Below, piece by piece: positions 7,004 to 8,150 of a stretch of 8,150 nt of DNA. Position 1 is the stretch's first letter. The number at the start of each line of letters is the position of its first letter. The notes under the pieces are model-generated. The model was not told the origin of the DNA. It did not search any database and saw only the letters and a program-made list of their open reading frames with translations. The DNA is from an uncultured Bacteroidota bacterium. GTDB lineage: Bacteria; Bacteroidota; Bacteroidia; Flavobacteriales; UA16. Where the stretch lies: contig CACAUH010000061.1 of NCBI GenBank assembly GCA_902535565.1, positions 1-8,150 on the forward strand. The letters are read 5' to 3'. The position numbers were made by a program, and so were the translations under genes.

Positions 7004-7483
7004 ATGCACGCTATTTCCCGCTTGTCCCTTCGCGCCGCATTTGCGCTCCTCATTTGCCTCTTGACCGGACCCGGTCACGCGCAAGCTTTCAATCCCGACG
7101 CCAATGGAGACGGGCAGGTCGGTGCTGGCGACGTTCTCGCTGTCCTTGCCGTTTATGGTCTTCCCTATGATGCCACTGACTTCGGACCGAGCATCTTGCA
7201 CTTTGACCCCGATACCACGGCCTCCCTTCCTTTGGGTTACGATCTGTACATCGCAGAGGACTTCACCTTTCCCTACTTGTATGTGACTGTGCCAGATGGT
7301 GAATTCCCCGGTCAGTCCTTCAGGATGGCCGTCGAAAAGCAGCCCGATATGGACGACCAGCAGGTGTACTTGCAGGACACCCAAGGAAACTGGTTGGCCT
7401 TGGCCCGTCAATTTGAAACCAACGGCAGGTACGCTGAGTTGGTGTGGACGGGCACGCGTTGGGTCTCCTCGAGCTTGGATTGA
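7004..7483 (+). CDS. Small exported protein with a dockerin-like calcium-binding loop, function unknown
   Basis: A 159-residue protein. Residues 1-28 are a clear signal peptide: R6 and R10, a hydrophobic core AAFALLICLL, then cleavage after GHAQA. The Cys at 18 is not in a lipobox (LLIC lacks the small residue before Cys), so it is probably not a lipoprotein. Immediately after cleavage comes NPDANGDGQVGAGDVLAVLAVYG (split at positions 30-43 and 44-52). Residues 32-43 form a 12-residue EF-hand or dockerin-type loop with D32, N34, D36 and D43. Single half-dockerin motifs of this kind are common near the mature N-terminus of flavobacterial exported proteins. Residues ~60-159 have alternating hydrophobic sequence (YDLYIAEDFTFPYLYVTVPDG, ending ELVWTGTRWVSSS) that I do not recognise; it may be beta-rich. 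There is no visible C-terminal sorting domain. It is transcribed away from the sugar operon, so a shared role is not implied. Confidence 0.75.
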   Translation: MHAISRLSLRAAFALLICLLTGPGHAQAFNPDANGDGQVGAGDVLAVLAVYGLPYDATDFGPSILHFDPDTTASLPLGYDLYIAEDFTFPYLYVTVPDGEFPGQSFRMAVEKQPDMDDQQVYLQDTQGNWLALARQFETNGRYAELVWTGTRWVSSSLD

Positions 7484-7528
7484 AAACCGGTTGCGAGTCT
7501 TCCGTTTTGTTTTCGACCTTCGCCCCAT

Positions 7529-7612
7529 GCCCGGATGGTGGAATTGGTAGACACGACAGACTTAAAATCTGTTGGCCCTAGGGCCGTGCGGGTTCAAGTC
7601 CCGCTCCGGGTA
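7529..7612 (+). tRNA. tRNA-Leu (anticodon UAA)
   Basis: The cloverleaf folds by eye. The acceptor stem GCCCGGA (7529-7535) pairs with TCCGGGT (7605-7611), with a G-U first pair and discriminator A at 7612. The D-arm contains GAATTGGTAGACA. The anticodon stem is ACAGA/TCTGT around loop CTTAAAA, anticodon TAA at 7563-7565. The long variable arm GGCCC-TA-GGGCC is the class II hallmark of leucine tRNAs. The T-arm is GCGGG-TTCAAGT-CCCGC. CCA is not encoded, as is usual in Bacteroidota. Confidence 0.96.
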
Positions 7613-7641
7613 CACTTACTTTCCAGCGTTGACGGGGGGTT

Positions 7642-7661
7642 GAGAGGGGTTTGACCCTCTT
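7642..7661. repeat. Hairpin downstream of the tRNA, possible weak terminator
   Basis: AGAGGG (7643-7648) pairs with CCCTCT (7655-7660) around the 6-base loop GTTTGA, with an extra G-U pair outside. It lies 30 bases after the tRNA 3' end. What follows is TGTGTGT rather than a run of T, so it is not a canonical rho-independent terminator. Confidence 0.4.
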
Positions 7662-7727
7662 GTGTGTCATCATCTGTGGCACATACTTACTAACAGCCCC
7701 CCTCAGCGCTCATTTTCCCCGTACTCC

Positions 7728-7830
7728 GGTACGCTGGTACGCTTTTTGGCTGAAACCCCAGTAAACACTGGGCAAAAGGTGCGTACCGCAGACCGTACCG
7801 GACCGTACCGCGGTACGCTTTTGGTACGAT
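7728..7830. repeat. Cluster of seven GGTACG/CGTACC motifs, possible protein-binding array
   Basis: GGTACG occurs at 7728, 7736, 7812 and 7823, and its complement CGTACC at 7782, 7794 and 7804. The first two are an exact 8-base tandem (GGTACGCT twice, 7728-7743). The middle two sit in an exact 10-base tandem (GACCGTACCG twice, 7791-7810). 7804-7817 is a perfect 14-base palindrome, CGTACCGCGGTACG. By chance one would expect about 0.05 copies of this hexamer (either strand) in 100 bases. Such clustering, with mixed direct and inverted copies, fits operator, iteron or packaging-site DNA. It ends 2 bases before the stop codon of the terminase gene. Confidence 0.75.
7757..7772. repeat. Hairpin CCCAGT-AAAC-ACTGGG within the repeat cluster
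   Basis: A perfect 6-base inverted repeat with a 4-base loop, lying in the 40-base gap between the first two and the remaining GGTACG/CGTACC motifs. No T-run follows on either strand, so it is not a typical terminator. It may be part of the same regulatory or recombination site. Confidence 0.4.
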
Positions 7831-7831
7831 T

Positions 7832-8150
7832 TCAGCAGAAGTCAGGGTCGAACGCATCGATGTTCAGCGCGTCCACAGCCTTCTTCGCTTTTACCGTCAG
7901 CCCCAGCTCCTTCAGGCAGGAGAAGTATTTGTACCTCGTGTCCTGGAGGCATTTATGCGCTGGGTGTTCGCGGACCATCTTGTTGCCTTCCCTGCTCACG
8001 GTGGTGTACGTGATGCCCTCCAGGTCAACGGTCGATTGCAGCTGTTCCAATTCGTGGCGCAGTGTTGCGGCCATGTCCAGCAGCTCATTCAGCCCCACGG
8101 TATTGATGCCGGCTGAATTGCAGTCTTGAGCGAGTTGTTCGCGGTATTGT
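7832..8150 (-). CDS. Phage terminase small subunit, P27 family (5' partial, enters from the right edge)
   Basis: The minus frame is open from the right edge to a TGA at 7832-7834, giving 105 residues of the C-terminal part. The GTG at 8098 is probably an internal Val codon, because the frame stays open beyond it. The stretch GITYTTVSREGNKMVREHPA followed by KCLQDTRYKYFSCLKELGL and TVKAKK has the layout of P27-type small terminases: an extended basic segment ending in HPA, then an amphipathic helix and LKELGLT. The small subunit recognises phage DNA and hands it to the large subunit for packaging. No large subunit lies downstream on the same strand, where it is often found; instead the GGTACG cluster and tRNA-Leu follow. 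The call is from pattern recognition, fairly firm for the family and open as to element type. Confidence 0.7.
   Translation of the reverse strand, partial: QYREQLAQDCNSAGINTVGLNELLDMAATLRHELEQLQSTVDLEGITYTTVSREGNKMVREHPAHKCLQDTRYKYFSCLKELGLTVKAKKAVDALNIDAFDPDFC

Larger units (their letters stand above)
7613..7831. other. Gene-free stretch between tRNA-Leu and terminase gene
   Basis: No credible gene is visible on either strand in these 219 bases. The stretch holds the post-tRNA hairpin, the GGTACG/CGTACC cluster and a second small hairpin. I found no copy of the tRNA 3' end that would mark an attachment-site duplication inside the window. Confidence 0.6.

Noticed and set aside
6950..7528. 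Long minus-strand open frame opposite the small exported gene (192 codons)
   Set aside because: Its sequence has no domain-like pattern, while the plus strand has a signal peptide and calcium loop. It also lies across the divergent promoter region.
7590..7740. Duplicated tRNA 3' end as an integration site, suggested by ACTCCGGTACG resembling GCTCCGGGTAC
   Set aside because: The resemblance is short and imperfect and is explained by the GGTACG motifs; no convincing attachment-site copy is present in the window.
7662..8129. Plus-strand open frame of 155 codons over the repeat cluster and terminase gene
   Set aside because: The product is low in recognisable structure and antisense to a clear P27-type terminase; it crosses the repeat array.

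Overview
The window looks like chromosomal DNA from a bacterium of the Bacteroidota, most likely an uncultured marine flavobacterium. Two secreted-protein signatures common in that group support this: repeated Cys-rich modules of the form GCTDxxACN(Y/F)...DDGSC, and an Asp/Asn-rich NPDANGDG motif just after a signal peptide. Start codons lack clear Shine-Dalgarno sequences, which also fits. The assignment is an inference from these motifs, not from a database search.

Layout, left to right. Positions 1-2772 are one uninterrupted minus-strand reading frame that leaves the left edge. Its first ~62 codons (about 2587-2772) are the NAD-binding N-terminus of a WbpA-like UDP-sugar dehydrogenase. From about 2580 down to 1 it is a large extracellular-type protein made of six Cys-rich modules, four of them followed by a beta-sandwich-like domain. 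The switch is in frame and coincides with a visible change in base composition. It is either a recombination scar that destroyed wbpA or a chimeric assembly join. Positions 2759-6871 are a compact minus-strand surface-polysaccharide operon, in transcription order: WbpE-type aminotransferase, UDP-glucose 6-dehydrogenase, UDP-glucuronate decarboxylase, WbpD-type N-acetyltransferase, then the truncated wbpA. Three junctions overlap (4, 4 and 14 bases), suggesting translational coupling. Positions 6872-7003 are an AT-rich divergent promoter region. A small plus-strand exported protein with a dockerin-like calcium loop follows (7004-7483), then tRNA-Leu(UAA) (7529-7612). A 219-base gene-free stretch (7613-7831) carries hairpins and seven copies of GGTACG/CGTACC. 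At the right edge is the C-terminal part of a minus-strand P27-type phage terminase small subunit, the only clear phage gene here.

How the genes fit together. Ugd and the decarboxylase would supply UDP-glucuronate and UDP-xylose. WbpE and WbpD are two steps of the route from UDP-GlcNAc to UDP-2,3-diacetamido-2,3-dideoxy-glucuronate, which also needs WbpA and WbpB. WbpA is cut off after its first ~62 residues and WbpB is not in the window, so as assembled that route is incomplete here. The right end (tRNA, repeat cluster, lone terminase small subunit) looks like the border of an integrated phage or phage satellite.
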